NCBI GenBank assembly: GCA_965661105.1
Contig: CBFICR010000007.1
Location: 9,187 to 73,186 of the forward strand
Reading direction: 5' to 3'
From: Eutrophocola sp965661105
GTDB lineage: Bacteria > Pseudomonadota > Gammaproteobacteria > Pseudomonadales > Pseudohongiellaceae
Length of the DNA stretch: 64,000 bases
Each line of letters opens with the position of its first letter. Positions within the stretch are counted from its first letter, which is position 1. Below, in pieces: positions 33,429 through 43,600 of this stretch. The notes beneath the pieces were generated by a model, which saw only the letters and a program-made list of their open reading frames with translations, was not told the origin of the DNA and searched no databases. The position numbers were made by a program, and so were the translations under genes.

Positions 33429-35012
33429 ATGATAAAAAATTCAACAATGAACCTGATCAGGATCTGTTCCTTGAGTCTGCTGACTTTATGGTCATGTGCA
33501 GCTTTTCCACAGGACAGCCTTATTGACCTTATTCGTGATGGCCAGCGCGACGCCGCACTGGCAGCAATCACCTCGCCAGAGACTGATATCAATGCAACGA
33601 CAGAGGATGGTGCTACTGCTCTGCACTGGGCAAGCTACTCCGTGGACCATGAACTTGTGCAGGCTCTGCTTGATGCCGGTGCCGTGGCCGACACCACCAA
33701 TCGTTTTGGTTCCACCCCGTTAACCGAAGCGGTTAAACTGGGGGATGCTGAACTGGTGAAATTACTGCTGGATGCCGGTGCCGATCCCGACTCCCCCAAC
33801 CAGGACAACCAGACGGCGCTAATGCTGGCGTCCTATATCGGCTCATTGGAAATAGCAGAAATGCTGATTGAGAAAGGCGCCGATGTGAATGCCGTGGAAA
33901 CCTTCCGCGGTCAGACAGCCCTGATGTGGGCTGCTGCCGAGAATAACCCTGACGTAGCCGAATTACTTCTTGAGCATGGTGCCGACGTAAACGTGAAAGC
34001 GGTGCATGATGACTGGCCACGACAAATGACTTCCGAACCTCGCGCCCAGTTTCGTCCTACCGGTGGTCTCACCGCATTACTCTATGCCGCGCGCTCAGGC
34101 TGCTATCGTTGTGCAAAAGGTATCGTTGAAGCAGGCGCAGATATTGACCAGCCTAACCCGGATGGAGTGACACCGCTGATCAATGCACTGGATAACAAGA
34201 GCTTTGATATTGCCATGTACCTGATTGACCAGGGCGCCAGAGTGAATGTATGGGATATGAATGGTCGCACTCCTCTCTATCTGGCCATAGACATGAACTC
34301 GTTTACGCCCAGAGGATTTTTTGGCGGCGCTGTCGAATCAAGCGCACCGGATTCACAAACCTATGACGCACTGGATGTGGCCAGGCGCCTGATTGAGATG
34401 GGCGTTGATGTAAATCATCAGATGACCCGCATTCGTCCCAATGGTCCGGGTCGAGGCCGCTTTGCTGACTATGATATGCGGGGCGGAACCGGCGCCCTGA
34501 TGGTAGCCACTTTCAGTCATGACCACGAAGCCATGGAACTGTTACTGGCTAATGGCGCCGAAGTTGACCTGCACAATGTATTCAAGATCACGCCATTAAT
34601 GTACGCCACTGGCATGAGCGGCAATGGCCGAGGACCGGGCGGAAATCTGGACGGTATTCAGGATCGCGCTATCAAGTCTATTGACCTGTTGCTGGATGCC
34701 GGCGCCGATATCAATGCCCAGGTAACGGGTAGCCGCACTTTCACCGGCCAGCTCGACACCTATATACAGGGCCGTGATAACGAGGGTCGCACAGCTCTGC
34801 ATAATGCTGCCGAACTGGGCTGGGAAAAAGTTGTCGCCCATCTGCTGGAACGCGGTGCTGATCCATCCATTGTGGACGCTGAAGGGCAGACAGCTCTGGA
34901 TGAAGCTCTGGCACCGGTGATGAACGGTCCTGGTGCACGCAACCGGCCTGACAGCGGTGACCGTGAAGCCGCAGTAGCGCTGCTAAGTTCTGCGCTAGCC
35001 ACATCAAAGTAG
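33429..35012 (+). CDS. Exported ankyrin-repeat protein, cassette B
   Basis: A 527-residue ankyrin protein, paralogous over its full length to 6921-8495. The start at 33429 has AAGG nine bases upstream; a second ATG at 33447 is also possible. The signal peptide core LIRICSLSLLTLWSCAAFPQ differs from copy A and has no heptamer repeat in its codons. Shared features include SEPRAQFRPTGGLTALLYAA followed by GCYRC (CxxC), and a Gly/Arg-rich insertion (RPNGPGRGRFADYD; NRPGRGG-like in copy A). Repeats run to the C-terminus. It ends the four-gene cassette and is followed by a strong terminator. Likely role: a protein-binding partner or scaffold for the exported haem/DUF1552 proteins; this is inference. 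Confidence 0.9.
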   Translation: MIKNSTMNLIRICSLSLLTLWSCAAFPQDSLIDLIRDGQRDAALAAITSPETDINATTEDGATALHWASYSVDHELVQALLDAGAVADTTNRFGSTPLTEAVKLGDAELVKLLLDAGADPDSPNQDNQTALMLASYIGSLEIAEMLIEKGADVNAVETFRGQTALMWAAAENNPDVAELLLEHGADVNVKAVHDDWPRQMTSEPRAQFRPTGGLTALLYAARSGCYRCAKGIVEAGADIDQPNPDGVTPLINALDNKSFDIAMYLIDQGARVNVWDMNGRTPLYLAIDMNSFTPRGFFGGAVESSAPDSQTYDALDVARRLIEMGVDVNHQMTRIRPNGPGRGRFADYDMRGGTGALMVATFSHDHEAMELLLANGAEVDLHNVFKITPLMYATGMSGNGRGPGGNLDGIQDRAIKSIDLLLDAGADINAQVTGSRTFTGQLDTYIQGRDNEGRTALHNAAELGWEKVVAHLLERGADPSIVDAEGQTALDEALAPVMNGPGARNRPDSGDREAAVALLSSALATSK

Positions 35013-35022
35013 TCGTCTCTAT

Positions 35023-35080
35023 AAGGATAAAGGTGCGTCCACGCTGACTACACCTTTATCCTTTATCCTTTATCCTTTTT
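35023..35080 (+). terminator. Rho-independent terminator of cassette B
   Basis: AAGGATAAAGGTG (35023-35035) pairs perfectly with CACCTTTATCCTT (35051-35063), 13 bp, loop 15 nt. Extra copies of the right-arm heptamer and T-runs (from 35076) follow. It lies 11 bp after the ankyrin stop and ends the DUF1592-DUF1552-MBL-ankyrin transcript. Confidence 0.8.
35053..35080. repeat. CCTTTAT heptamer tandem repeat in terminator tail
   Basis: Three exact CCTTTAT units (35053-35073) and one CCTTTTT (35074-35080), followed by an irregular T-rich stretch with another TATCCTTTT near 35100. The first units form the 3' arm of the cassette B terminator. The units resemble those at 8526-8581. Confidence 0.78.
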
Positions 35081-35263
35081 TTTATTCTTTTTTTATTTTT
35101 TATCCTTTTACTGCTTTTTCCGGTTTACTCGACCAATAAGTCTTCCTTTAATCCAGAACATTGTAAAAAACTCTTTGTTACTATAAAAACTCTCTATAGA
35201 TATGCAGGCCTGGCTGACTGAATCAATCCAGGATTAACTTTTTAAAAATGAATTAAGGAATAT

Positions 35264-37918
35264 ATGCATTCTTCCGATGCGTTAATGCTGCAGGGTCTTA
35301 GTCAAAGTGAAGCTGAAACCAGGCTGCTGAAATATGGGCCAAACACCCTGCCGGTTGCAAAAAAACCTGGCCTGCTGCAAATCTTTCTTCATCAGTATAA
35401 AAGCCCTTTCATCTATGTGCTGCTGGTTGCCGCCATCGTATCCCTTTCTCTCGGACAAATAATAAATTGCGTGTTCATTTTTCTGGTACTGCTACTCAAT
35501 GCCAGCATTGGTACCTTTCAGGAATATGCTGCTCAGAAAGCCGCCACGGGACTGGAGAAACTGGTACCACAACGGGCAACCGTTTATCGGGATGGAAAAC
35601 CCGTCGTCATTGATGCTGCTGAAATTGTACCCGGAGATATCGTGGCACTGGTTTCCGGCGACAAAGTGCCTGCTGATTTGAAACTGCTGGAATTGCAGGA
35701 TCTTCAAATTGATGAGTCCATGCTCACCGGTGAATCGATAGCCGCCGAAAAAAATCTGCAAACGTTAAGCACCGATATAACACCTGTAGGAGACCGGCTT
35801 GATATGGCTTTTGCCGGCACCATGGTGCTTCGGGGAAGAGCAAAAGGCGAAGTCAAGACAACCGGTCTGTTAACCGAGTTTGGCAAAATAGTCAGCGACG
35901 TTTCAGCAGAATCTTCCGCGCAGCCTCCCTTAATGCAACGCATGCATGCTTTTACCATGCGTGTAACATTCGCCATGCTAATCCTCATCTTTATTATTTT
36001 TATCATTACGCTGATTCGCGGTGAAGATCTTCAGACAGTATTCTTCCTCGGAGTGGCCCTTGCTGTATCCGCTATTCCCGAAGGTTTACCGGTTGCCATA
36101 ACTGTGGCACTGGCCATTGGTATGCGCCGCATGGCCAACGCAGGCGTGATCATCAGAAATCTGGTTGCTGTTGAGTCGTTAGGATCATGCACGCTGATTG
36201 CGTCAGATAAAACAGGAACGCTGACTGTCAATGAAATGACTATTCGAAAGGTAATTCTGGCCGATGGCAATGAATATAGCATCTCTGGAGAAGGCCTGAA
36301 TATTCATGGTGAGATTAATGCGCAGGATATTACCAACACCCTTTCTTCAAATCAGAATTTGCAGCTACTTATTAATGGCGCTGCCTTGGCCAATGAAGCT
36401 TATCTTGAATTCAAGGATGAGCAAATCGAAGGGCATGGCGATGCTGTAGATGTCGCCTTTTTGGTTCTCGCCGAGAAAGCTGGTTTGCGCACCGAAATTT
36501 TGCGCAAACTGCACCCGGAGTCAGGAAGTATCCCCTATGAATCCCAGAATGCCTTCGCTGGCAGCATTAATCACTATGATGATTCCATCCACTTCTTCCT
36601 GAAAGGGAGCGTAGAAAGCCTTTTGGAAATGTGTATTCCATCTGTACAGAATGAGCAACTGAAAGTTCAAACCGAGCTACTGGCGCGTCAGGGATATCGG
36701 GTACTGGGCATAGCACATCGAATACTGAAAGAAGTACCGGGCGAACCCAATGCCTACCTGAACAGCATGGAGATGATCGGCATAGTTGGCATGATTGATC
36801 CATTGCGTCCGGAAGCCATTGCGGCAGTAAAGGAATGCCGCCAGTCCCATATCAGGGTGGCCATGATAACCGGTGACCATCCTGATACCGCCAGTGTCCT
36901 GGCAAGAGAATTGGGCATTTCTCGTCTGGGTGGATCACGCCCGAAAGATCCAACTGTCACAGGAACACAATTGGCAGAAGCTCAACTTCGAGGTGGAAAT
37001 GAATTTGATGACATAGTGCGCAGCTGCAATGTCTATGCCCGTGTAGCACCAAGACAGAAAATGGAGATAGTTCAAAGCTTTATCAAACAGGGCGAATTCG
37101 TAGCCGTAACAGGCGATGGCATTAATGATGCGCCAGCCCTGAAACATGCCCATATCGGAATCTCCATGGGTAAACGCGGATCAGATATGGCCCGGGAAAG
37201 TTCAGACATGATTCTGACCGACGACAATTTTGCCTCTATAGTGCAGGGCATAAAACAGGGACGCATTGTTTACAACAATATTCGAAAAGTAATATTTTTA
37301 CTTATTTCTACCGGAGCAGCTGAAATAACACTTATCATGCTGTCGATCATTTCAGGATTACCATTGCCGCTACTACCGTTACAACTACTCTGGTTAAACC
37401 TGGTAACTAATGGCATCCAGGATGTTGCTCTGGTGTTCGAACCTGAAGAAGGAAATGAACTGCAACAAAAACCCAGAGATCCAGAAGAACCCATTTTTAA
37501 CAGACTTATGATTGAGAGAGTTTCAGTAAACGCCATTGTCATGGGCTGCCTGGCCTTCGCGGTATTTTACTGGCAAATCAATATGGGCACCGACGAGGTG
37601 TCAGCCAGGAATATTACCCTGCTGTTAATGGTACTTTTTGAAAATGTTCATGTCTTCAATAGTCGCTCGGAAAGAATTTCGATTTTCCGGCAAAATTTTT
37701 TTGGAAACCCATTACTTCTGCTTGGCATGCTGGGTTCCCAGGCCATCCATATCTTTGCCATGCATATACCAGGCCTTAATAGTGTTCTGCAAATCAAACC
37801 GGTTTCACCAGAGCTTTGGTCTCAACTTTTAGCAATCTCCCTGTTACTGATAACGGTTGATGAAGCACACAAGTACTGGCACAACCGTTCTAATATAATT
37901 CCCGTTACCCTCGACTAG
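35264..37918 (+). CDS. P-type cation-transporting ATPase (P2 class)
   Basis: An 884-residue P-type ATPase with all catalytic parts: TGES in the actuator domain (MLTGESIAAEKN), Asp315 in SDKTGTLT as phosphorylation site, the nucleotide region, and GDGINDAPALKHAHIGISMG. PEGLP in helix M4 marks the P2 (Ca2+/Na+,K+-like) class. M5 keeps a Glu (STGAAEITLIM). M6 reads NLVTNGIQD, whereas Ca2+ pumps have NLVTDG: the position of the key Asp is Asn. The ion could therefore be Ca2+, Na+ or another cation. The N-terminal cation_ATPase_N segment (LSQSEAETRLLKYGPNTLP) is present. It follows the cassette B terminator and is followed 50 bp later by a GspE/PilB ATPase; no functional link is obvious. Confidence 0.88.
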   Translation: MHSSDALMLQGLSQSEAETRLLKYGPNTLPVAKKPGLLQIFLHQYKSPFIYVLLVAAIVSLSLGQIINCVFIFLVLLLNASIGTFQEYAAQKAATGLEKLVPQRATVYRDGKPVVIDAAEIVPGDIVALVSGDKVPADLKLLELQDLQIDESMLTGESIAAEKNLQTLSTDITPVGDRLDMAFAGTMVLRGRAKGEVKTTGLLTEFGKIVSDVSAESSAQPPLMQRMHAFTMRVTFAMLILIFIIFIITLIRGEDLQTVFFLGVALAVSAIPEGLPVAITVALAIGMRRMANAGVIIRNLVAVESLGSCTLIASDKTGTLTVNEMTIRKVILADGNEYSISGEGLNIHGEINAQDITNTLSSNQNLQLLINGAALANEAYLEFKDEQIEGHGDAVDVAFLVLAEKAGLRTEILRKLHPESGSIPYESQNAFAGSINHYDDSIHFFLKGSVESLLEMCIPSVQNEQLKVQTELLARQGYRVLGIAHRILKEVPGEPNAYLNSMEMIGIVGMIDPLRPEAIAAVKECRQSHIRVAMITGDHPDTASVLARELGISRLGGSRPKDPTVTGTQLAEAQLRGGNEFDDIVRSCNVYARVAPRQKMEIVQSFIKQGEFVAVTGDGINDAPALKHAHIGISMGKRGSDMARESSDMILTDDNFASIVQGIKQGRIVYNNIRKVIFLLISTGAAEITLIMLSIISGLPLPLLPLQLLWLNLVTNGIQDVALVFEPEEGNELQQKPRDPEEPIFNRLMIERVSVNAIVMGCLAFAVFYWQINMGTDEVSARNITLLLMVLFENVHVFNSRSERISIFRQNFFGNPLLLLGMLGSQAIHIFAMHIPGLNSVLQIKPVSPELWSQLLAISLLLITVDEAHKYWHNRSNIIPVTLD

Positions 37919-37968
37919 ATCGAAACTATCTATAAAGATAAATTGGCGGCATAATAGCGCATCAAAAT

Positions 37969-40371
37969 ATGCACAAAATACCCACTCATTCTTACTCTCG
38001 ATCAAAGAATTTTAGAAGCAAAACTCCAATGGATTCATTGCAGACAGACAATATTGACCTGCCAAAACTCGACAGCGGCTCAAATATCAGCACTGAAGCG
38101 CTTCAGGATGCAGAGGTAGTGGCACACCTGCTGAGCGGGAAAAACACCAAAGGCCAGCTAAAGCTTCTGAACTATGGCAGTGAAAACTTTTTACTGAATA
38201 CGGAAGATGGCCCAAAATCCATACTGTTTGGTGAAACTCTCTATCTGATATTTACCAGCAAGCTATCTGTAAATCTCCAGCAGCCCCCGGCATTAAGCAA
38301 GGACAGCGATAACCCATCAAGCCTGAGTACCCAGAAATTCAAAATAGTGTTAGTCAACAATGAATCTATAACCGGCAAAATGAATAACCTGTTCATCGAC
38401 CGCGCTGGCATTCATATTTACAAACTTTTAGAGACCAGGCATGTGATCCGCCTGTTTTTCCCGGCGTGTTCAATTAAAACATCCCAATTCGGCGACCGCC
38501 TTGGGGAAGCATTAATAAAACAGCATATCGTTCAGGAGAAAGTGCTGGATGAAGCCCTGACACTGCAAACCACGCAGCGTAAAAAAAGACTTGGTGATTA
38601 TCTCGTCGAAGCCAAGGTCATTGAGCCCGCCGCTCTTGAACATGCTCTTGCCATACAAAAGCAGGAAAATGAGGAAGCAAGCAAAGATATCCCGGCCAGA
38701 AAAATCGGCGAAATTCTGGTGGCAGAAGGCGCGCTCTCCCAGGACAGACTTGATGAATTTGTTAAAACACAGCAATCCAATCGCGCAAAAAAAATTGGTG
38801 AATACCTTGAAACCATGGGCGTCTCTGATACCAGGGATATTCAGGTCGAATTGGCGAAGAAGGCTCATCTGCCTTTTATAAAACTCTCTCTATACAAAGC
38901 CGAACAAAATGCTATCAAGCTGGTGCCCAGGGAAGTGGCAGAAAAATATCAGGCTGTTCCCTTACAAATACAGAATGGACGATTGTTAGTTGCCCTGGAC
39001 GACCCTTTCAATCCTGAAACCATTGATACCTTGCAATTCGTTTCCAATATGCATCTGGAACTGGCAGTAGCCACAACTGAAGACATTACAGCTGCCATTA
39101 ATCGATTCTATGATGAGGCGACGTTCCATAAGGATATTACTGACGCAGAAAACCTGCAGAAAGTATTTAATCTGGATAACAAACAAAAGAATGATTTGCT
39201 GGAAATTGAGGGAGGAAACTCGGGCGCCCCAATCGTGCGCCTGGTTGCCAAGTTTATTCTGGATGCCATAAAAAAGAATGTTTCGGATATTCATATCCGA
39301 CCCAAAGAAGAAACTGTAGATCTTTTGTTTAGAATAGATGGCACGTTGATAAAAGTGCGCACATTTAGCAAATCTCTATTAAATCCAATTGTCAGTCGCA
39401 TCAAGATAATTGGGAAAATGGATATTTCCGAGCGCAGATTACCGCAGGATGGAGGAGCCCAGGTATCTGACAAGGATTTCAAAGTTGATTTGCGTATTTC
39501 CATTATTCCTACCGTTGAAGGTGAAAGCGCCGTCATTCGCATATTAAACTCTCAGGCCGGTTTGAAATCTATTTCTGATCTTGGCTTTAATGAATTTGAT
39601 GCGGATATTTTTCGCAACATGATGCACAAAAGTTACGGCATGGTGCTGGTCACAGGGCCAACTGGTTCCGGAAAATCCACTACTCTATACGCCGCATTAA
39701 AAGAAGTTATTACCCGAAACCTGAATGTCATAACCGTTGAAAACCCGGTGGAGTTCCATATTGATGGCATTGAACAAATTCAGGTTAACACCGTCCCAGG
39801 TTACACCTTTGCGCGCGCTTTACGTCATATTCTCAGACATGACCCCGATGTAATTATGATCGGCGAAATCAGGGATGAGGAAACCGGCAAGATTGCAGTG
39901 GAAAGCGCCTTAACCGGTCACCTTGTATTAAGTACCCTTCACACCAATGATGCTGCCGGTGCCATAACCCGCCTTTTGGAAATGGGCGTCGATCCGTTCC
40001 TGTTGAATGGCACCTTACTCGGCGTATTTGCCCAGCGTCTGGTGAAAAAGAATTGCCTTGAATGTATTGATGTCGAAGAGGTTGAATTGGCGGTTCGAAA
40101 GGTATTAGGCGTCAGTGAAGACGAGGTGTTTTATAAAGGACGAGGATGCGAGGGCTGCCGCGGAACCGGTTATCTCGGCAGAATTGCTGCCTATGAACTG
40201 CTGCAGTTTTCCCCGGCCTTGCGTAAAATGATTACTGCCACTATAACCACCCAGGAGGTTCACGAACAGGCGGTCAAGGACGGCATGGTTCCGCTGACAG
40301 ACAATGCCCTGGCACTGGCAAGGGCGAAAAAAACCTCTCTGCAGGAAGTCTACCGCGTTCGTCTCGAATAA
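37969..40371 (+). CDS. GspE/PilB-type secretion/pilus assembly ATPase
   Basis: An 800-residue ATPase. The N-terminal 150 residues are unusual for the family; then come two GspE-N-like segments (GDRLGEALIKQHIV... and RKIGEILVAEGALSQDRLD) and a T2SSE_N domain. The motor domain has Walker A GPTGSGKST (from residue 563), the Asp box, Walker B DPDVIMIGEIRDEET and the His box LVLSTLHTNDA. A zinc tetracysteine (CLEC...CEGC) lies near the C-terminus. Such ATPases power type II secretion or type IV pilus extension at the inner membrane. No other secretion or pilus gene is in the window, so it is an orphan here. Start could also be the ATG at 38029 (MDSLQTD); neither has a strong ribosome site. Confidence 0.88.
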   Translation: MHKIPTHSYSRSKNFRSKTPMDSLQTDNIDLPKLDSGSNISTEALQDAEVVAHLLSGKNTKGQLKLLNYGSENFLLNTEDGPKSILFGETLYLIFTSKLSVNLQQPPALSKDSDNPSSLSTQKFKIVLVNNESITGKMNNLFIDRAGIHIYKLLETRHVIRLFFPACSIKTSQFGDRLGEALIKQHIVQEKVLDEALTLQTTQRKKRLGDYLVEAKVIEPAALEHALAIQKQENEEASKDIPARKIGEILVAEGALSQDRLDEFVKTQQSNRAKKIGEYLETMGVSDTRDIQVELAKKAHLPFIKLSLYKAEQNAIKLVPREVAEKYQAVPLQIQNGRLLVALDDPFNPETIDTLQFVSNMHLELAVATTEDITAAINRFYDEATFHKDITDAENLQKVFNLDNKQKNDLLEIEGGNSGAPIVRLVAKFILDAIKKNVSDIHIRPKEETVDLLFRIDGTLIKVRTFSKSLLNPIVSRIKIIGKMDISERRLPQDGGAQVSDKDFKVDLRISIIPTVEGESAVIRILNSQAGLKSISDLGFNEFDADIFRNMMHKSYGMVLVTGPTGSGKSTTLYAALKEVITRNLNVITVENPVEFHIDGIEQIQVNTVPGYTFARALRHILRHDPDVIMIGEIRDEETGKIAVESALTGHLVLSTLHTNDAAGAITRLLEMGVDPFLLNGTLLGVFAQRLVKKNCLECIDVEEVELAVRKVLGVSEDEVFYKGRGCEGCRGTGYLGRIAAYELLQFSPALRKMITATITTQEVHEQAVKDGMVPLTDNALALARAKKTSLQEVYRVRLE

Positions 40372-40604
40372 AAGTTCGCATTTTATTGCTGCATAAACAT
40401 TCTTCATTATTAACTTCCAGTTATCCCCGGTTATCTCCAGTCTGGCGTCAATAGCCTAATCTGTATGAAATAAACGAGTGCGCTCTGGACTGTCCCCCTT
40501 TAACAATTTAGGCTTAAGCCTGCTTTCCAAATCGTCACCAGCAATACAAGGTAGCAAACCACATAACTGACCATCGCGCCCCCCCATTACCGAAGGAGCT
40601 TTTC

Positions 40605-43600
40605 ATGCCCTCTTTTCGTTCATTCTTCACTAAAGCTTTCCTGCTATATCTATGCATACCCGTTTATTCGGTACTGGCAGTGGAAGGTTATTACAGCTCA
40701 CCCACCGCTCACAGTGGCCGCCTGGTATTTACCTCGGAAGGTGACCTCTGGCGTCTCGACCCTGATGACCGTCAGGCCATTCGCCTGACAACTCATGCTG
40801 AACTTGAATCAGATGCCAGCTTTTCCCCGGATGGTGAACAACTGGCTTTCGTTGCCAGTTTCAATGGTATTGCCCAGGTCTATGTAATGCCAATAGCAGG
40901 TGGCAGCCCTAAACAACTGACCTTTGAATCCGTGGCTGTCAGTGTCAGAGGCTGGTCTCCGGATGGCCGGATTCTCTTTACCAGTCGCAATATGGAAGGC
41001 AGCAGCCGCGTGCTGGAATTACGTCTGGTGGATCCGGTATCTGGTGACATAGAACGTATTCCATTGCGCTATGCCTCCACCGGTACTTTTTCTGACAACG
41101 GCCGCACCCTGTTCTTCACCCGCCATGGCATGAGCACAGTCAGTGACAACGCCCTTATGTATCGCGGTGGTGGCATGTCTCAATTATGGCGTTTTGAGAT
41201 GGGCAGCGATGAGGAAGCCATCCGCATGGCAGCAGAATTTGAAGGCCCCATTGAAAACCCGATGTTTTGGCAAGGGCGACTTTACTTCATCAGCGACGCC
41301 TCCGGCTCAGACAATATCTGGTCCATGGATAACACCGGCAATGATATTCGTCGTCACAGTAATTTCAGGAACTGGCGCCTGCTGGATGCCAGTCTGCAAA
41401 ATGGAATAATCCATTATCAGCGTGGCGCCGATATTTATGCTTATGATCTGGCGCGAAATTCAGAAGAACTCATTAACATCGACCTTGTTACAGACGAAAA
41501 ACGCAGCAAGCGCCGCTGGATCGACACGCCCTTGCAATATTTCAGCGGCGCCAGTCTTGCCAACGGTGGCGAACGAGTTGCTCTTACCGCCCGTGGCGCA
41601 CTGACTGTTACCGGGACGAGTGCCAGACGTCGCGTTGATATTTTGTTACCCGGTGAAGGCAGGGCGCGCAGTGCCCGTTTGGATAGCAAGGCCGAACAGG
41701 CCTATGCCATCGTCGACAGACAGGAACGTGGAGAAATCTGGCGCTTCGCCACAGATGGCAGCAGCAGTGAACAACTCACCAGCAATGCCGACGCCCATCG
41801 CTGGGAGCTGGCAATTTCTCCGGATGACCAGTGGCTGGTCCATCATGATAAAAAAGCCCGTCTATGGAAGTTCAATCTGCTAACTGGTGAAAACAGCCTG
41901 ATTTTGGAGCGACCCGGTCCGGAAGATAACGCGTTTCGCGATATACAGTTTTCCTCTGACTACCGTTACCTGGTGTTTACCACCACCAGCACACGAACGA
42001 ATGGTTCTACAGTCTGGGTCCATGACCTGCAGGCAGGCAGCAACGTTCAACTGACTGGCGACAAGTATGCATCCTACGCGCCTGCTTTTTCCCGGGACGG
42101 GGATTGGCTTTATTTCCTGTCAGAACGGCACTTTGATCCGACCCCGGGTTCGCCCTGGGGAGACCGTAACATGGGCGTGCAGTTTGACAAGCGGGTCGGC
42201 ATTTATGCCCTGAAGCTGAACCCTTCCAGCCGCTTCGGATTCCAGGCTCCTGATGAATTGCATCCGGTTGAAGCGGAACAAACCGATAGTGACGCAGAAC
42301 AACAGGCAACCGACAATTCTGATGTCACTATTGACTGGGCCAAGGCCAGCCAAAATATTTATACCGTGCCGTTAGCACCCGGGAATTATGCCTCTCTCCA
42401 GGTGGATGCCGAGCGTCTCTATTACCTGAGCCGGGAAGGAGAGGAAAGTGCGCTATATAGTCTGACTATCAGCAACGACTCTCCAGAACCCGAACTTTTC
42501 GCCAAAGCAGTGGCAAGCTTTCAGTTAGCCACCAGTGCTGACACGCTGCTATTGCAATATAGCGGTGCTTCTCCCTCCTTTGCCCTGGTGCCCACGGGTA
42601 CTAAAGCACCGGAAGATCTGGCGGAATATCGCCTACGAACGCAGGGCTGGCGTCTGGCTATTGACCCGGTCAGTGAATGGTCGCAGCTTTTCCTTGATGG
42701 CTGGCGCCTGCATCGTGATTTTGCTTTTGATCCACGTATGCGTGGAGTCGACTGGGAAGCCGTGCGCGACCGCTTGCTTCCCCTTGCCAGCCGCATCGGA
42801 CATCGACAGGAACTGGCTAATCTTTTTACCCAGATGGCTCATGAGATTGGTATCCTGCATTCCCAGGTGCGTAATGGAGACATCCCGGAAGATGATGAAA
42901 ACGGTCAGCTCGCCAGTCTCGGGGCACGCTATGTCCCTGCCGATGATGGACTCGAAATCGTACAGATTTATCAGGGTGAAACCGAATTACCGGACAGCCT
43001 TGGCCCCCTCAGTCAGCCCGGGATCGACATTCACGCTGGCGACATTATTGTTGCAATCAACCGACAGGCCATCACCAATCGCGCCGAGCTGGCGCAGGCC
43101 CTGATGTATCAGTCCGGGGAACAGGTACTGCTGGAAACCCGTCGAGGTGAAACCAGTTACGAGCACATAGTCGTCCCGGTCAGCCTGTCCGACGAAGGCA
43201 TGTTGCGCTACCGGGACTGGATTCTCGGCAAGGCCAACAAGGTGATGGATGCCAGCGATGGCGAAATTGGTTACCTGCATTTACGCGCCATGGGTGGGGC
43301 TGATGTGGCACATTTTGCCCGCGAATACTTCGCCCAGAATCACCTTGATGGCCTGATTATTGATGTGCGTGATAACAATGGCGGCAATGTCGACAGCATT
43401 ATCCTGCAACAGCTGCTGCGCAAGGTCTGGTCCTTCTGGGGTAATGCTGAAGGCACGCCAAGCTATGGCTACAACATGCAGGAAGCCTTTCGAGGCCACC
43501 TGGCGGTGCTGATTAATGCCGGCACCTATTCCGACGGTGAAACCTTTGCCGCCGGTATCAAGGCGCTGGAGCTGGCTCCTCTGATTGGCGAGCGCACCGC

